Part shown: in pieces, positions 1 through 8,704 of the stretch
Layout of the letters: each line of letters begins with the position of its first letter
Position numbering within the stretch: the first letter of the stretch is position 1
Source of the DNA: Pantoea cypripedii
Lineage (GTDB): Bacteria; Pseudomonadota; Gammaproteobacteria; Enterobacterales; Enterobacteriaceae
Reading direction: 5' to 3'
NCBI RefSeq assembly: GCF_011395035.1
Contig: NZ_CP024768.1
Span: 3,095,979 to 3,159,978 of the forward strand
Length of the DNA: 64,000 nt
Notes under the pieces: model-generated
The model's input: the letters and a program-made list of their open reading frames with translations, nothing else
The model's database searches: none
Told to the model about the DNA's origin: nothing
Position numbers and translations under genes: made by a program

Positions 1-717
1 ATCTACACCGGCTTTATTTATCTGTGCATTTTGCCTGCTACCGTACAGTCGGCCATCGCCTTTACTTCAATGGCGGGTGGTAACGTCGCCGCAGCGGTAT
101 GCAGCGCTTCTGCTTCCAGTCTGCTCGGCGTTTTTGTTTCACCGCTGCTGGTCAACCTGGTGATGAATGTACACAGCGATGCGCCGAGTAATGGTCTGGA
201 GCAGATCGGTAAAATCATGCTGCAATTGCTGGTGCCTTTTGTGCTTGGTCACATCTCACGCCGCTGGATTGGGGGCTGGGTAGAAAAACATCGCAGCCTG
301 ATTGGCAAAACCGACCAGACTTCGATTCTGCTGGTGGTTTACTCCGCCTTCAGTGAAGCGGTGGTGAACGGCATCTGGCATCGCGTGGGTGTGGATACCC
401 TGCTGTGGATTCTGGCTGGCAGCCTGTTGTTGCTGGTGGTGGTTCTGCTGATTAACCTCGGGGCCTCACGTCTGTTCGGCTTCAAACGTGCTGACGAGAT
501 CACCGTGTTGTTCTGCGGCTCGAAAAAGAGCCTGGCAAACGGCGTGCCGATGGCCAATATCCTGTTTCCGGCCAGCAGCGTGGGGATTATCGTGCTGCCG
601 CTGATGATCTTCCACCAGGTACAACTGATGGTCTGTTCATTCATCGCACAGCGTTATAAAGCCAGCAACGAAAAACATCTGGCGCAACAGCAAGGGGCTG
701 AAGCGCAAAAATCCTGA
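1..717 (+). CDS. yfeH: YfeH-like bile acid:sodium symporter family protein (5' end missing)
   Basis: The reading frame is open from the first base, so only the C-terminal ~238 residues are present; the start lies outside the window. The visible part is strongly hydrophobic with about five membrane segments, including a Leu/Val-rich helix around 415-465, and a conserved stretch reading FCGSKKSLANGVPMA near the end, typical of the SBF-like (BASS superfamily) proteins. The tail is polar and Gln-rich. The substrate of YfeH is not established. Its position next to ypeB-ligA matches E. coli, which supports the name. It is an inner-membrane protein by family. A bidirectional terminator separates it from the convergent ypeB. 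Confidence 0.9.
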   Translation: MYTGFIYLCILPATVQSAIAFTSMAGGNVAAAVCSASASSLLGVFVSPLLVNLVMNVHSDAPSNGLEQIGKIMLQLLVPFVLGHISRRWIGGWVEKHRSLIGKTDQTSILLVVYSAFSEAVVNGIWHRVGVDTLLWILAGSLLLLVVVLLINLGASRLFGFKRADEITVLFCGSKKSLANGVPMANILFPASSVGIIVLPLMIFHQVQLMVCSFIAQRYKASNEKHLAQQQGAEAQKS

Positions 718-721
718 TAAA

Positions 722-745
722 AAGGCCCGCATGCGGGCCTTCTTC
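722..745. terminator. Bidirectional terminator between yfeH and ypeB
   Basis: A perfect inverted repeat, AAGGCCCGCATGCGGGCCTT, is flanked by A residues on the left and T residues on the right. It sits between the convergent stop codons of yfeH and ypeB and can serve both strands. Confidence 0.85.
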
Positions 746-747
746 TG

Positions 748-966
748 TTATTCACTGCGTTTCAGCGGCTTCACCAGACCTTCCAGTCCTTCGATTTTGA
801 TCGCCAGCGTTATCTGCATCAGCTCACCGAGTTTACCGGCGGGGAACTCACCGCCACGGGCAAACCACAGCAGATAAGGCTCTGGCAGGTCGATCAACAT
901 TCTGCCTTTGTATTTACCAAAAGGCATCGGCGTGTTGGCGATCTCAATCAGCTGCTGCTTTTCCAT
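748..966 (-). CDS. ypeB: YpeB family protein (DUF3820)
   Basis: A 72-residue protein of unknown biochemical role, matching the DUF3820/YpeB family: the core MPFGKYKGRMLIDLPEPYL with a following LLWFARG is the family hallmark. The N-terminus is MEKQQLIEIANT. It lies immediately downstream of ligA, with a single base between the ligA stop and its start codon, so it is almost certainly translated from the ligA transcript. The same ligA-ypeB pair occurs in E. coli. No signal peptide or membrane segment is visible. Function unknown; some DUF3820 proteins resemble parts of exonuclease-like proteins, but I see no catalytic residues here. Confidence 0.85.
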   Translation of the reverse strand: MEKQQLIEIANTPMPFGKYKGRMLIDLPEPYLLWFARGGEFPAGKLGELMQITLAIKIEGLEGLVKPLKRSE

Positions 967-967
967 A

Positions 968-2986
968 TCAGGCTCCGAGCAGGCGAATCATCTCTGCTTC
1001 GTCAATCACCGCAATGCCCAGTTCCTGGGCCTTCGCCAGCTTGGAACCTGCGGCCTCACCGGCAATTAACAGGTCGGTTTTCTTCGATACGCTACCGCTG
1101 ACTTTGGCACCCAGCGCCGTCAGTCGCGCTTTGGCATCATCCCGGTTCATCTGCGACAGCGAGCCGGTCAATACCACGGTTTTACCGGCGAACGGGCTAT
1201 CAATCTCTTCAGCATTGACCACTTCCACCTGCGGCCAGTGTACGCCCATCTGTTCTGTCAGCTCGCGGATCACTTCCCGGTTGCTCTCTTCATCCATAAA
1301 ATTACGCACGTGGCTGGCCACCACCTTGCCGACATCCTGTACCGCAATCAGCGCCTCCAGATCAGCATCCATCACCTTTTCCAGCTCGCCAAAATGGTTT
1401 GCCAGATTCGCAGCAGTGGCCTCGCCGACCTCGCGGATGCCCAGCGCATAGAGGAAGCGTGGCAAGGTGGTGAATTTGGCTTTCTCCAGCGCATCGACCA
1501 CATTCTGTGCCGACTTCGGCCCCATACGATCCAGCCCGGTGAGTTTACCGGCGGTAAGACGGAACAGATCGGCTGGCGTTTTGACGTACTCTTTTTCCAC
1601 CAGCTGATCGATAATTTTGTCACCCATGCCATCGACATCCAGCGCACGGCGCGACACAAAGTGCTTCAACGCTTCTTTGCGCTGGGCGCCGCAAATCAAG
1701 CCGCCAGTACAGCGCGTCACGGCTTCCCCTTCGACACGCTCAACATCAGAACCACAAACCGGACAGTGGCTGGGGAACACGATTTCGCGCGTATCGGCCG
1801 GACGCTCGGATTCCACCACATTCACGACCTGCGGGATGACATCGCCTGCGCGACGAATCACCACTTTATCGCCAATACGCAGCCCGAGACGGGCGATTTC
1901 GTCGGCGTTATGTAACGTCGCATTGCTGACGATAACCCCGGCGACCTGTACCGGCTCCAGACGCGCCACCGGGGTAATGGCCCCGGTACGCCCTACCTGA
2001 AACTCAACATCGCGTACAAAGGTCAGCTGTTCCTGGGCAGGAAACTTGAACGCCACGGCCCAGCGCGGTGCACGCGCGACAAAACCCAGCTGTTCCTGCA
2101 ATGCCAGCGAATCAACCTTAATAACGACACCATCGATATCAAAACCGAGCGTTGGGCGATCCTGTTCAATCTGACGATAGAATTCCAGCACCTGAGCCGC
2201 ATTGTTTGCCAGGCGGATGCGGTTGCTCACCGGTAATCCCCAGGCCTTAAATTGCTCCAGACGACCAAGATGGCTGGCAGGCATTTCTCCCCCTTCCAGC
2301 AGGCCAAGGCCGTAGCAGAAAAAGGTCAGTGGACGCTTAGCGGTGATGCGAGGATCGAGCTGGCGCAGTGAACCTGCGGCCGCATTACGCGGGTTAGCAA
2401 AAACCTTGCCTCCGGTGCGACGCGCTTCCTCATTAAGTTTTTCGAAACCGCTTTCCGTCATAAAGACTTCACCACGGACCTCAACGCGCGCCGGAATGTT
2501 GTTGCCGTGCAGGCGCAACGGAATCGCACGAATGGTGCGAACGTTAACGGTGATGTTTTCCCCGGTGGTGCCGTCACCACGGGTCGCAGCACGCACCAGT
2601 ACGCCATCTTCGTATAACAGGCTTACCGCCAGGCCATCCAGCTTAAGTTCGCAGCAGTAGACCAGGTCATCGCTGCTTTTCAGACGATCCTGAACGCGTT
2701 TGTTAAAGGCGAGGAAGCCAGCTTCGTCGAAAGTATTATCCAGCGACAGCATAGGAACTTCATGGCGTACCTGGTCGAACGCCGCCAGTGGCTCAGCACC
2801 GACGCGTTGCGTCGGCGAATCCGGCGTGACCAGATCGGGATGCGCGGCCTCCAGCTCACGCAGCTGCGCCATTAATCGGTCATACTCTGCATCCGGAACT
2901 TCCGGCGTATCCATCACATGGTAGAGATATTCGTGGTGACGTAACGTGGTGCGCAGCGCGGTGATCTGCTCCTGAACCGATTTCAT
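968..2986 (-). CDS. ligA: NAD-dependent DNA ligase LigA
   Basis: A 672-residue ligase (E. coli LigA is 671) that seals nicks during replication and repair using NAD. The adenylated lysine is K115 in the motif KLDG. The adenylation domain is followed by an OB fold (region of AVAFKFPAQEQLT), a four-cysteine zinc finger around residues 408-432 (CPVC ... C ... C), helix-hairpin-helix repeats and a C-terminal BRCT domain beginning near GKTVVLTGSLSQM. It is encoded downstream of zipA in the same direction, but a strong terminator lies between them, so it probably has its own promoter within or after that gap. Essential gene in enterobacteria. Confidence 0.98.
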   Translation of the reverse strand: MKSVQEQITALRTTLRHHEYLYHVMDTPEVPDAEYDRLMAQLRELEAAHPDLVTPDSPTQRVGAEPLAAFDQVRHEVPMLSLDNTFDEAGFLAFNKRVQDRLKSSDDLVYCCELKLDGLAVSLLYEDGVLVRAATRGDGTTGENITVNVRTIRAIPLRLHGNNIPARVEVRGEVFMTESGFEKLNEEARRTGGKVFANPRNAAAGSLRQLDPRITAKRPLTFFCYGLGLLEGGEMPASHLGRLEQFKAWGLPVSNRIRLANNAAQVLEFYRQIEQDRPTLGFDIDGVVIKVDSLALQEQLGFVARAPRWAVAFKFPAQEQLTFVRDVEFQVGRTGAITPVARLEPVQVAGVIVSNATLHNADEIARLGLRIGDKVVIRRAGDVIPQVVNVVESERPADTREIVFPSHCPVCGSDVERVEGEAVTRCTGGLICGAQRKEALKHFVSRRALDVDGMGDKIIDQLVEKEYVKTPADLFRLTAGKLTGLDRMGPKSAQNVVDALEKAKFTTLPRFLYALGIREVGEATAANLANHFGELEKVMDADLEALIAVQDVGKVVASHVRNFMDEESNREVIRELTEQMGVHWPQVEVVNAEEIDSPFAGKTVVLTGSLSQMNRDDAKARLTALGAKVSGSVSKKTDLLIAGEAAGSKLAKAQELGIAVIDEAEMIRLLGA

Positions 2987-3002
2987 AATGCCTCATCCGA
3001 TA

Positions 3003-3026
3003 AAAAACCCCCGACAGGCGGGGGTT
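3003..3026 (-). terminator. zipA terminator
   Basis: On the minus strand a GC-rich hairpin (AACCCCCGCCTGTCGGGGGTT) is followed by a run of T residues. It lies 35 bases downstream of the zipA stop codon and just before ligA. Confidence 0.85.
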
Positions 3027-3060
3027 ATAAGTATAGGTTTTTTGACGCCTGCGTGGGTTA

Positions 3061-4029
3061 TCAGCCGATAACCTCACGAATACGCGCTTTGTAGGTTTCC
3101 AGCTTTTGCGGTGTCATCATGCGACGCTCGTCATCCAGCACCACGCCACCGACGTCATCTGCAATACGCTGTGCGGATTGCAGCATCAGTTTGAAGTTCT
3201 GGTTCGCATCCCCATACGACGGCACCATCATAAAGATAGACACGCCAGGGGTGCTGAAATCACCCATCTCATCCGGGTTGAACGAGCCAGGTTTCACCAT
3301 ATTGGCCAGGCTAAACAGCACCGGACCGCTACCTGCCGGGCTGAGGTGACGATGGAAAATATTCATTTCGCCGAACTGGAAGCCTGCCTGCAGAATCCCC
3401 TGCAACAACGCTTCGCCATTCAGTACGCCGCCCGCGTGGGCAGCAACATGCAATACCAGCACCGCTTCTTTCTTGCTGCCAGCAGCAGGCTGAGGTTGTT
3501 TTTCTTCATGGGCAACCGGCGCAGCTTCATGCGGCTCGGGTTGCTCTGCGGCCTGGAATTCAGGTGCCGGTTGGGTGGCGGCGAGTGGTTCCTGGTCCAG
3601 CAGCGGATCGGCCTGAATCGGCTGAGGCTGCGGTGCAGGACGTGCCACTGGCGGCTGAGGCGGCTGGCGCACTTCAGGCTCCGCATCAAACAGCGGATCG
3701 TGCGCGACTGGCGCTTCCTGGCGCGGTGCAGGCTGACGAACAGGTTCAGGCGCACGCGGCGCGCTGGCAGGCTTCTTCTCAGCATAGCCGCCAAACTCAG
3801 GTTCATCGTGCGTGTCATGATCGCGACGAACACGGACTTCGCCGACGCCTTCATCATCGTCGCTCAGCAGATCATCGTCCGCTTCTTCGCGTTGTTTCAG
3901 ACGTTTGTGCGGGCGATCGCGAAAAACAGAAGAGCGCTCTTTACGGCTGGTCCACAGTCCGTGAAGTAGCAGCGCTATTATGGCGATCGCGCCAACAACG
4001 ATTAATATCAGACGCAAATCCTGCATCAT
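3061..4029 (-). CDS. zipA: Cell division protein ZipA
   Basis: ZipA anchors FtsZ protofilaments to the inner membrane at the septum. The N-terminus MMQDLRLILIVVGAIAIIA gives a single membrane anchor with the N-terminus out, followed by a basic region (WTSRKERSSVFRDRPHKR), an acidic patch, a long Pro/Gln/Ala-rich linker (about residues 75-185), and the C-terminal FtsZ-binding domain beginning near KKEAVLVLHVAAHAGG. The start at 4029 is chosen over an in-frame ATG 39 bases upstream because it gives the conserved MMQDLRLIL start and has a GAGAA ribosome site. At 322 residues it fits the family. The linker is the variable part, as expected. Confidence 0.96.
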   Translation of the reverse strand: MMQDLRLILIVVGAIAIIALLLHGLWTSRKERSSVFRDRPHKRLKQREEADDDLLSDDDEGVGEVRVRRDHDTHDEPEFGGYAEKKPASAPRAPEPVRQPAPRQEAPVAHDPLFDAEPEVRQPPQPPVARPAPQPQPIQADPLLDQEPLAATQPAPEFQAAEQPEPHEAAPVAHEEKQPQPAAGSKKEAVLVLHVAAHAGGVLNGEALLQGILQAGFQFGEMNIFHRHLSPAGSGPVLFSLANMVKPGSFNPDEMGDFSTPGVSIFMMVPSYGDANQNFKLMLQSAQRIADDVGGVVLDDERRMMTPQKLETYKARIREVIG

Positions 4030-4257
4030 TGTATTCTCTGTTGTTCCAATACCTTGCCACCACGGCAAACTTTACCCTCTAACTGTATTTGCCCAGCTAC
4101 ACAAGTGCAAGTCTGTGCAGTATTTTCTGACAAATAAGATAGCTCCCCCACGCTTTTTTGCTGTTTTTTCGCGCAAAGAGACCCTGTTGCCGATAAAAAG
4201 CCAGGAAAAGCCAGGTTATGATGTTTGCGCCCGCACACATATGGAGAAAGGCCCGCT

Positions 4258-5016
4258 ATGCCCGCTGAGAATTCGGTCTCATCATTTAATGGTATTCATT
4301 ACTTCGCCGAAGGATGGAAACTGGTGCGCCTGCCCGGCATTCGCCGTTACGTCATCATTCCCTTACTGGTCAACATTGTGTTGCTCGGTGGTGCCTTTAT
4401 CTGGCTGTTTCAGCGCCTCGGACAGTGGATTCCGCAATTAATGGCGCACATTCCCGACTGGCTACAGTGGCTCAGCTACCTGCTGTGGCCGCTGACGGTG
4501 ATCTCGATTGTGCTGATATTCAGCTACTTCTTCTCCACCATTGCCAACTTAATTGCGGCCCCCTTTTGTGGCCTGCTGGCGGAACAACTGGAAGGACGTT
4601 TAACCGGAAATCCCCTGCCTGATAGCGGCTGGGTAGCCATGCTGAAAGACGTCCCACGCATCATGAAACGTGAAATGCAGAAGCTGGGTTACTATTTGCC
4701 GCGCGCATTCGGCCTGCTGTTGCTCCATTTTATTCCGGGTTTTGGTCAAACCGTGGCACCGCTTTTATGGTTCCTGTTCAGTGCCTGGATGCTGTCAGTG
4801 CAATACTGCGATTATCCCTTTGATAACCACAAAGTGAGTTTTGCCCGAATGCGCAATGCGTTACGCCAGCACAAAACCGCCAATATGCAGTTTGGTGCGC
4901 TGGTGAGCCTGTTCACCATGATCCCGATTGTGAATCTGGCCATCATGCCGGTGGCCGTTTGTGGTGCCACGGCGATGTGGGTGGATCGTTATCGCCTGCA
5001 GCATCGCCGCCATTAA
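4258..5016 (+). CDS. cysZ: Sulfate transporter CysZ
   Basis: CysZ is an inner-membrane sulfate permease feeding cysteine synthesis. The 252-residue sequence has hydrophobic segments around residues 25-50, 65-90, 145-165 and 205-235, and the conserved stretches GWKLVRLPGIRRYVIIPLL and FSAWMLSVQYCDYPFDNHK. The start at 4258 is preferred over an upstream ATG at 4225 because GGAGAAAG lies 7 bases before it and the protein then aligns with E. coli CysZ. It is followed by cysK in the same direction with a 140-base gap that contains a cysK promoter. zipA is transcribed divergently from it. Confidence 0.95.
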   Translation: MPAENSVSSFNGIHYFAEGWKLVRLPGIRRYVIIPLLVNIVLLGGAFIWLFQRLGQWIPQLMAHIPDWLQWLSYLLWPLTVISIVLIFSYFFSTIANLIAAPFCGLLAEQLEGRLTGNPLPDSGWVAMLKDVPRIMKREMQKLGYYLPRAFGLLLLHFIPGFGQTVAPLLWFLFSAWMLSVQYCDYPFDNHKVSFARMRNALRQHKTANMQFGALVSLFTMIPIVNLAIMPVAVCGATAMWVDRYRLQHRRH

Positions 5017-5039
5017 TCCATCACAGAGCCTTATGCTTT

Positions 5040-5156
5040 TTTGCATGGGGCTTATGGTTGTGGGCTATATAGATATACGATTTCTTTCCTTCCGCACTCG
5101 GGCAGAAAAGGTATGCTCTGAGGGTTCCCAATATTTCATACAGTTAAGGACGAGCT
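5040..5156 (+). promoter_or_regulatory. cysK promoter and leader
   Basis: The interval before cysK holds GGTATGCTCTG, whose TATGCT (5112-5117) is a good -10 box, and a leader ATACAGTTAAGGAC that I recognise from the E. coli cysK leader. No good -35 box is visible, in keeping with CysB-activated promoters; the AT-rich stretch at 5060-5090 is the likely CysB contact region. CysB control is inferred from homology, not shown. Confidence 0.55.
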
Positions 5157-6128
5157 ATGAGTAAGATCTATGAAGACAACTCGCTGACAATTGGTCATAC
5201 GCCGCTGGTTCGACTGAACCGCATCGGTAACGGCCGCATTCTGGCGAAGGTCGAGTCCCGTAACCCGAGCTTCAGCGTCAAATGCCGTATCGGTGCCAAT
5301 ATGATTTGGGACGCAGAAAAACGCGGCATCCTGAAACCTGGCGTAGAACTGGTTGAACCGACCAGTGGTAACACCGGTATCGCCCTGGCCTACGTGGCCG
5401 CAGCGCGTGGTTACAAGCTGACGCTGACCATGCCGGAGACCATGTCGGTCGAACGTCGTAAACTTTTGAAAGCGCTCGGTGCCAATCTGGTGTTGACCGA
5501 AGGTGCGAAAGGCATGAAAGGTGCTATCGCCAAAGCGGAAGAGATTGTTGCCAGCGATCCGGATAAATATGTGTTGTTGCAGCAGTTCAGCAACCCGGCT
5601 AACCCGGAAATCCACGAAAAGACCACCGGCCCGGAGATCTGGGAAGATACCGATGGTGCTGTGGACGTGTTTATCGCCGGTGTTGGTACTGGCGGCACGC
5701 TGACCGGTGTGACCCGCTACATCAAAAACACCAAAGGGAAGAAAGATCTGATTTCGGTGGCAGTTGAGCCCACCGATTCCCCGGTGATTGCTCAGGCGCT
5801 GGCCGGTGAAGAGATCAAACCTGGCCCGCACAAAATTCAGGGTATCGGTGCTGGCTTCATCCCAGGCAACCTTGACCTGAAATTGATTGACCGTGTGGTG
5901 GCCATCACCAATGAGGAAGCCATCAGCACCGCACGTCGTCTGATGGAAGAAGAAGGCATCCTCGCCGGTATCTCCTCAGGTGCCGCCGTCGCCGCCGCGC
6001 TGAAGCTGCAGGAAGACGAAGCATTCGCCAACAAAAATATCGTGGTGATCCTGCCCTCCTCTGGCGAGCGTTACCTGAGCACTGCACTTTTTGCCGATCT
6101 GTTCACCGAGAAAGAGCTGCAACAGTGA
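5157..6128 (+). CDS. cysK: O-acetylserine sulfhydrylase A (cysteine synthase A)
   Basis: Makes L-cysteine from O-acetylserine and sulfide in the cytoplasm, with pyridoxal phosphate as cofactor. The 323-residue length equals that of the E. coli enzyme. K42 in SFSVKCR is the Schiff-base lysine; PTSGNTGIALAYVA is the substrate/phosphate loop and GVGTGGTLTGV is the PLP phosphate-binding loop. The C-terminus ends in ...EKELQQ. In other enterobacteria this enzyme binds the C-terminus of the serine acetyltransferase CysE. A good ribosome site (AAGGACGAGCT) precedes the ATG. A strong terminator follows. Confidence 0.98.
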   Translation: MSKIYEDNSLTIGHTPLVRLNRIGNGRILAKVESRNPSFSVKCRIGANMIWDAEKRGILKPGVELVEPTSGNTGIALAYVAAARGYKLTLTMPETMSVERRKLLKALGANLVLTEGAKGMKGAIAKAEEIVASDPDKYVLLQQFSNPANPEIHEKTTGPEIWEDTDGAVDVFIAGVGTGGTLTGVTRYIKNTKGKKDLISVAVEPTDSPVIAQALAGEEIKPGPHKIQGIGAGFIPGNLDLKLIDRVVAITNEEAISTARRLMEEEGILAGISSGAAVAAALKLQEDEAFANKNIVVILPSSGERYLSTALFADLFTEKELQQ

Positions 6129-6517
6129 CGGTCAAAGTCTGAAAATGGCGAAAAAAGCACCCGAATGGGTGCTTTTTTGTGGCTCAGATCTCACTTTTAC
6201 CACCTGGCAGATTGCTTTCAGTGACGAGGGTCTGGTATTTAAGCAGCCAATTATTTCGATGCCTGAAATTAATCAGGCTTTGAAGTGGATCAAGCTGAAT
6301 CGATTTACTGATTTGGCGATACGGCGAATCACGGCATAATGAGCAGATGGAGCGATCATCTCTGCTTTTGATCCTTCACCTGGAATGACGCTCTCATTCA
6401 TGCGCATTTTTTGGTCATCCGTGATGCCTGACCCGCGCACCTACACAGGCTAAAGTTACGGCTCCAGGCTAGACTTTAGATCCATAACACCAAACCTGAT
6501 AAAGTTGGGGAAATAGA
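6129..6517 (+). promoter_or_regulatory. cysK-ptsH intergenic region with ptsH promoter/leader
   Basis: This 389-base gap holds the cysK terminator, then about 160 bases with no clear role (see the short open frame noted in the findings), then the ptsH control region. The final ~75 bases (GGCTAAAGTTACGG ... CAGGCTAGACTTTAG ... AAGTTGGGGAAATAGA) match my memory of the E. coli ptsH leader almost base for base, including TAGACT as the likely -10 of the promoter nearest the gene and GGGGAAA as the ribosome site. By homology this region is controlled by Crp and Mlc; I could not place their boxes with confidence. Confidence 0.6.
6151..6178 (+). terminator. cysK terminator
   Basis: A hairpin with GCACCC/GGGTGC arms flanked by A6 and T6 lies about 22 bases after the cysK stop. 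It is close to symmetrical and could work on either strand. Confidence 0.9.
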
Positions 6518-6775
6518 ATGTTCCAGCAAGAAGTTACCATTACCGCACCTAACGGCCTCCACACTCGTCCTGCAGCTCAGTTCGTTAAAGAAGCCAAGGC
6601 TTTCCAGTCAGAAATCACAGTGACCTCCAATGGCAAATCCGCCAGCGCGAAAAGCCTGTTCAAACTGCAGACACTGGGTCTGACTCAGGGTACGGTTGTT
6701 ACGCTGTCTGCCGAAGGTGAAGATGAGCAGCAAGCGGTTGAACACCTGGTAAAACTGATGGCTGAGCTGGAGTAA
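6518..6775 (+). CDS. ptsH: Phosphocarrier protein HPr
   Basis: The 85-residue general phosphocarrier of the phosphotransferase system: it takes phosphate from Enzyme I and passes it to sugar-specific IIA domains. H15, in NGLHTRPAAQF, is the phosphorylated histidine; S46 (AKSLFKLQ) corresponds to the regulatory serine position. Length equals E. coli HPr and the sequence is close to identical to it. First gene of ptsH-ptsI-crr; ptsI starts 159 bases downstream, the usual spacing. Confidence 0.99.
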   Translation: MFQQEVTITAPNGLHTRPAAQFVKEAKAFQSEITVTSNGKSASAKSLFKLQTLGLTQGTVVTLSAEGEDEQQAVEHLVKLMAELE

Positions 6776-6934
6776 TCCGCTCAGTTTGTAACTAAACCGA
6801 CTCCTTTGCCCCATTGAGTGCAAACATCTTGATCGCGGACAACCTGTCCGCGTTATTGCTTCCGTAGATTGACTTATCCGCGACAATGGCAATGCATCGG
6901 GTCAACGAGCCATCGTGATTATAAAGGTAGAGTT

Positions 6935-8662
6935 ATGATTTCAGGCATTTTAGCATCACCGGGTATCGCTTTCGGCAAAGCACTGCTGCTGAAGGAAGAT
7001 GAGATCGTCATCAGCCGTAAAAAGATTTCTGATGACCAGGTTGAGCAGGAAGTACAGCGCTTCCTTGATGGACGCAGCAAAGCTGCTTCTCAGCTCGAAG
7101 CCATCAAAATCAAAGCCGGTGAAACCTTCGGTGAAGAAAAAGCGGCGATCTTTGAAGGTCACATCATGCTGCTGGAAGACGAAGAGCTGGAGCAGGAAAT
7201 CATCGACCTGATCAAGAAAGATCACGCGACTGCTGATGCTGCGGCCCACTCCGTCATTGAAGGCCAGGCGAAAGCGCTGGAAGAACTGGATGACGAATAC
7301 CTGAAAGAACGTGCGGCTGACGTGCGTGATATCGGTAAGCGCCTGCTGCAAAATATCCTTGGCCTGCATATCGTTGACCTGAGCGCCATCGAGGAAGAAT
7401 CCATTCTGGTGGCGAAAGATCTGACACCATCAGAAACCGCACAGCTGAACCTGAAAAAGGTGCTGGGCTTTATCACCGATCTTGGTGGCCGTACCTCGCA
7501 CACCTCCATCATGGCGCGTTCGCTTGAACTGCCTGCGATTGTCGGTACCGGTAGCGTGACCGCCACCGTGAACAATGGCGATTTTCTGATTCTGGATGGC
7601 GTAAACAACAAAGTTTACATCAACCCGACAGCAGACGTACTGGAAGAGCTGAAAGCCATCCAGACGCAATATTTGTCTGAAAAACATGAACTGGCGAAAC
7701 TGAAAGATCTGCCGGCAATCACGCTGGATGGTCATCAGGTTGAAGTGTGCGCCAATATCGGTACCGTCCGTGATGTGGCGGGTGCCGAGCGTAACGGTGC
7801 CGAAGGCGTGGGCCTGTATCGTACCGAGTTCCTGTTTATGGACCGTGATTCACTGCCGACTGAAGAAGAACAGTTCCAGGCTTACAAAGCCGTCGCTGAA
7901 GCCATGGGCTCCCAGGCGGTTATCGTTCGTACCATGGATATCGGCGGCGACAAAGACCTGCCATACATGAACCTGCCGAAAGAAGAAAACCCGTTCCTCG
8001 GCTGGCGTGCGATTCGTATCGCCATGGACCGCAAAGAGATTCTGCACGCCCAGCTGCGTGCGATTCTGCGTGCGTCCTCGTTTGGCAAACTGCGTATCAT
8101 GTTCCCGATGATCATTTCCGTGGAAGAAGTTCGCTTCCTGAAAGCCGAACTGGAAATGCTGAAAGCGCAATTGCGTGAAGAAGGTAAAGCCTTTGATGAG
8201 ACCATTGAGATGGGCATCATGGTAGAAACACCGGCTTCCGCGGTTATCGCTCACCACCTGGCGAAAGAAGTCGATTTCTTCAGTATTGGGACAAACGACC
8301 TGACGCAGTATACTCTGGCGGTCGATCGTGGTAATGATTTGATTTCTCACCTCTATAACCCAATGTCGCCTTCCGTTCTGGGCCTCATCAAGCAAGTGAT
8401 CGATGCATCACATGCCGAAGGGAAATGGACCGGCATGTGTGGTGAGCTGGCTGGTGATGAACGTGCTACACTACTGTTACTGGGAATGGGGCTGGACGAA
8501 TTCAGCATGAGTGCCATTTCAATCCCGAGCATCAAGAAAATTATTCGTAATACCAATTTTGAAGATGCGAAGGCTTTGGCGGAGCAGGCTCTGGCTCAAC
8601 CCACAGCAGATGATTTGATGAACCTGGTTAACAAGTTTATTAAAGAAAAAACGCTCTGCTGA
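6935..8662 (+). CDS. ptsI: PTS Enzyme I (phosphoenolpyruvate-protein phosphotransferase)
   Basis: Transfers phosphate from phosphoenolpyruvate to HPr. The start at 6935 gives MISGILASPGIAFGKALLL and 575 residues, identical in length to E. coli; an in-frame extension upstream is not conserved and lacks a ribosome site. The active-site histidine lies in GGRTSHTSIMARS (about residue 189), and the catalytic cysteine in GMCGELAGDE (about residue 502). The helical HPr-binding subdomain occupies roughly residues 25-145 and the C-terminal PEP-binding barrel residues 260-575. Cytoplasmic dimer by family. Confidence 0.98.
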   Translation: MISGILASPGIAFGKALLLKEDEIVISRKKISDDQVEQEVQRFLDGRSKAASQLEAIKIKAGETFGEEKAAIFEGHIMLLEDEELEQEIIDLIKKDHATADAAAHSVIEGQAKALEELDDEYLKERAADVRDIGKRLLQNILGLHIVDLSAIEEESILVAKDLTPSETAQLNLKKVLGFITDLGGRTSHTSIMARSLELPAIVGTGSVTATVNNGDFLILDGVNNKVYINPTADVLEELKAIQTQYLSEKHELAKLKDLPAITLDGHQVEVCANIGTVRDVAGAERNGAEGVGLYRTEFLFMDRDSLPTEEEQFQAYKAVAEAMGSQAVIVRTMDIGGDKDLPYMNLPKEENPFLGWRAIRIAMDRKEILHAQLRAILRASSFGKLRIMFPMIISVEEVRFLKAELEMLKAQLREEGKAFDETIEMGIMVETPASAVIAHHLAKEVDFFSIGTNDLTQYTLAVDRGNDLISHLYNPMSPSVLGLIKQVIDASHAEGKWTGMCGELAGDERATLLLLGMGLDEFSMSAISIPSIKKIIRNTNFEDAKALAEQALAQPTADDLMNLVNKFIKEKTLC

Positions 8663-8704
8663 TCCGCGAGACGCTGGCCCCAAATTACTGCTTAGGAGAA
8701 GATC

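Noticed and set aside
13..60. Start of yfeH at the ATG-like TTG near base 31
   Set aside because: The frame is open and hydrophobic from base 1, and the protein family is much longer, so the gene is cut by the window edge.
3106..3969. 287-codon rightward open frame opposite zipA
   Set aside because: Arises from the Pro/Gln-rich zipA linker on the other strand; repetitive Arg/Leu composition and no homologue that I recognise.
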